This document shows, one piece after another, positions 63,119-64,000 of a stretch of DNA of 64,000 bases. The stretch is from Noviherbaspirillum autotrophicum (GTDB lineage: Bacteria > Pseudomonadota > Gammaproteobacteria > Burkholderiales > Burkholderiaceae_D), in the NCBI RefSeq assembly GCF_000818395.1, contig NZ_JWJG01000028.1, positions 1,803,167 to 1,867,166 of the forward strand, read 5' to 3'. Position 1 is the first letter of the stretch; each line of letters opens with the position of its first letter. The notes below the pieces were generated by a model that did not search any database, was not told where the DNA came from, and was given only the letters and a program-made list of their open reading frames with translations. The position numbers and the translations under genes were made by a program.

Positions 63119-64000
63119 GTGCGGTCGGCATTCGCGTTGGCGCTGGCGCTGCTGGCCGGCGCATCCTGGGCGGAAGACCCGGATGAGGCAGCCTTGTCGC
63201 TGCCCGGCAGCGCGCCTCAGGCAGCCGAAAGCGCACGGGTCTGGCAGTTGTTTGTTGAGGGGGCGGCTGCACGCTCGCAAATTCGTAACACTGCGCTCGC
63301 CGAAGAGGATCGCTCCACCCAGCGCCTGTCGGTCGACTTGCAGGTCGACGCGACGCTGGCGCCCGGCCTGCGCGCCATGTTGGCCGACCGGCTCGACGTC
63401 GGCTGGCAGCATCGCTTCGAGCAGCGCAAGTCGATTAACACGCTGAAGGAAGCGTACCTCAGCTGGCAGCAGCGCAACGACGTTATCGTTGATCTTGGTT
63501 ACGTCAATCAGTATTCCGGCGTCGCCTTCGGCTACAACCCGACCGACTTCTTCCGCGAAGGGGCATTGCGCTCGCCTGTGTCGGTCGATCCGACCATCAT
63601 CAAGAAAAACCGTCAGGGCAGCGCAATGCTGCGCGGGCAGATGCTGTGGGACGGCGCCTCGCTGACGGCGCTGTATTCCCCGGCATTGAGCGATCCTCCC
63701 AGTTCCCCTGCTTACCTGCCCGACTGGGGAGCGACCAATCAGCGTGACCGCGGCCTGCTGATCTTCAGCAAACGGATCAGCGAAGATCTGCACCCACAGT
63801 GGCTGCTGTACAAGAATCAGGGTGCCTCGCCGCAGTTCGGCATGAATCTGACCAAGCTGATCAATGATGCAACGGTGGCCTATTTCGAATGGTCGGGCGG
63901 ACGCAGTCCGCTGCTGCTGGCGCAAGCCTTGGGTCAAGACGGGGACAAGGCATTCTGCAGCCGCGTTGCGACCGGCCTGACCTACACCACCAGCCACAAA
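63119..64000 (+). CDS. Outer-membrane beta-barrel protein (partial at window end)
   Basis: 294 codons from a GTG two bases after the LolA-like stop; the frame is open to the window edge. A signal peptide (RSAFALALALLAGASWAED) is followed by alternating, Tyr/Trp-rich beta-strands (DVGWQHRFEQ, EAYLSWQQRNDVIVDLGYVNQY, MLRGQMLWDGASLTALYSPAL). It belongs with the ABC and LolA-like genes, where an outer-membrane exit or acceptor would be expected. I do not recognise a named family. The C-terminus is beyond the window. Confidence 0.75.
   Translation, partial: MRSAFALALALLAGASWAEDPDEAALSLPGSAPQAAESARVWQLFVEGAAARSQIRNTALAEEDRSTQRLSVDLQVDATLAPGLRAMLADRLDVGWQHRFEQRKSINTLKEAYLSWQQRNDVIVDLGYVNQYSGVAFGYNPTDFFREGALRSPVSVDPTIIKKNRQGSAMLRGQMLWDGASLTALYSPALSDPPSSPAYLPDWGATNQRDRGLLIFSKRISEDLHPQWLLYKNQGASPQFGMNLTKLINDATVAYFEWSGGRSPLLLAQALGQDGDKAFCSRVATGLTYTTSHK

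Overview
The window reads as a chromosomal segment of a GC-rich betaproteobacterium of the order Burkholderiales, most likely Oxalobacteraceae (Herbaspirillum/Noviherbaspirillum/Herminiimonas-like). I infer this from the rpsU-yqeY-dnaG-rpoD block, the long Lys/Ala-rich N-terminus of RpoD, the acetone carboxylase cluster and the mixed Hyb/Hox-type hydrogenase locus. No database search was run, so the taxon is an inference.

Region by region. 1-9.6 kb is accessory and patchy: a GGDEF relic, a small membrane protein, a SAM methyltransferase, a PAS-GGDEF-EAL protein, a MerR/epimerase pair, a small membrane protein with a VOC protein, a decayed tyrosine-recombinase fragment and an aldo/keto reductase. 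9.6-17.1 kb is an acetone carboxylase operon (acxA-acxB-acxC, minus strand) followed by its sigma54 activator acxR. 17.7-38 kb is a complete [NiFe]-hydrogenase locus. A minus-strand operon encodes a Hyb-type uptake hydrogenase (hybO-A-B-C-D, a HypC paralogue, a HupK-like protein and hypA) and is read from a consensus sigma54 promoter. A diverging plus-strand operon encodes hypB-F-C-D-E-X and the H2-sensing system HoxA (NtrC-like activator), HoxB/HoxC (regulatory hydrogenase) and HoxJ (histidine kinase). A nickel permease gene sits at the edge.

38-49.5 kb is core genome: ybiB, a SUMT methyltransferase, a Kef-like antiporter, ybdK, a flavoprotein, then rpsU-yqeY-dnaG-rpoD and tRNA-Ile(CAU). 49.5-55.3 kb is a disturbed region after the tRNA: a ribbon-helix-helix protein, an IS5-family element with a frame break, a second transposase remnant, a tandem-Cache periplasmic protein, an orphan pqqA with a broken pqqD, and an IS1182-type element carrying a 2-bp insertion. 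55.3-64 kb holds a glycosyltransferase/TetR divergent pair, an alpha/beta hydrolase flanked by two copies of a palindromic repeat, and an AraC regulator diverging from an ABC (LolD/FtsX-like), LolA-like and beta-barrel operon that runs off the window.

How it works together. The hydrogenase locus is self-contained: Ni uptake, Ni delivery (HypA/B), CN/CO ligand synthesis (HypF/E/C/D and HypX), proteolytic maturation (HybD), quinone-linked H2 oxidation (HybOABC) and H2-dependent sigma54 control (HoxBCJA). The acx operon has the same type of control by acetone-responsive AcxR; the acx and hyb operons and acxR each have a -24/-12 element found here. The IS elements and relics suggest that the segment after the tRNA has been losing genes, including most of a PQQ biosynthesis operon.
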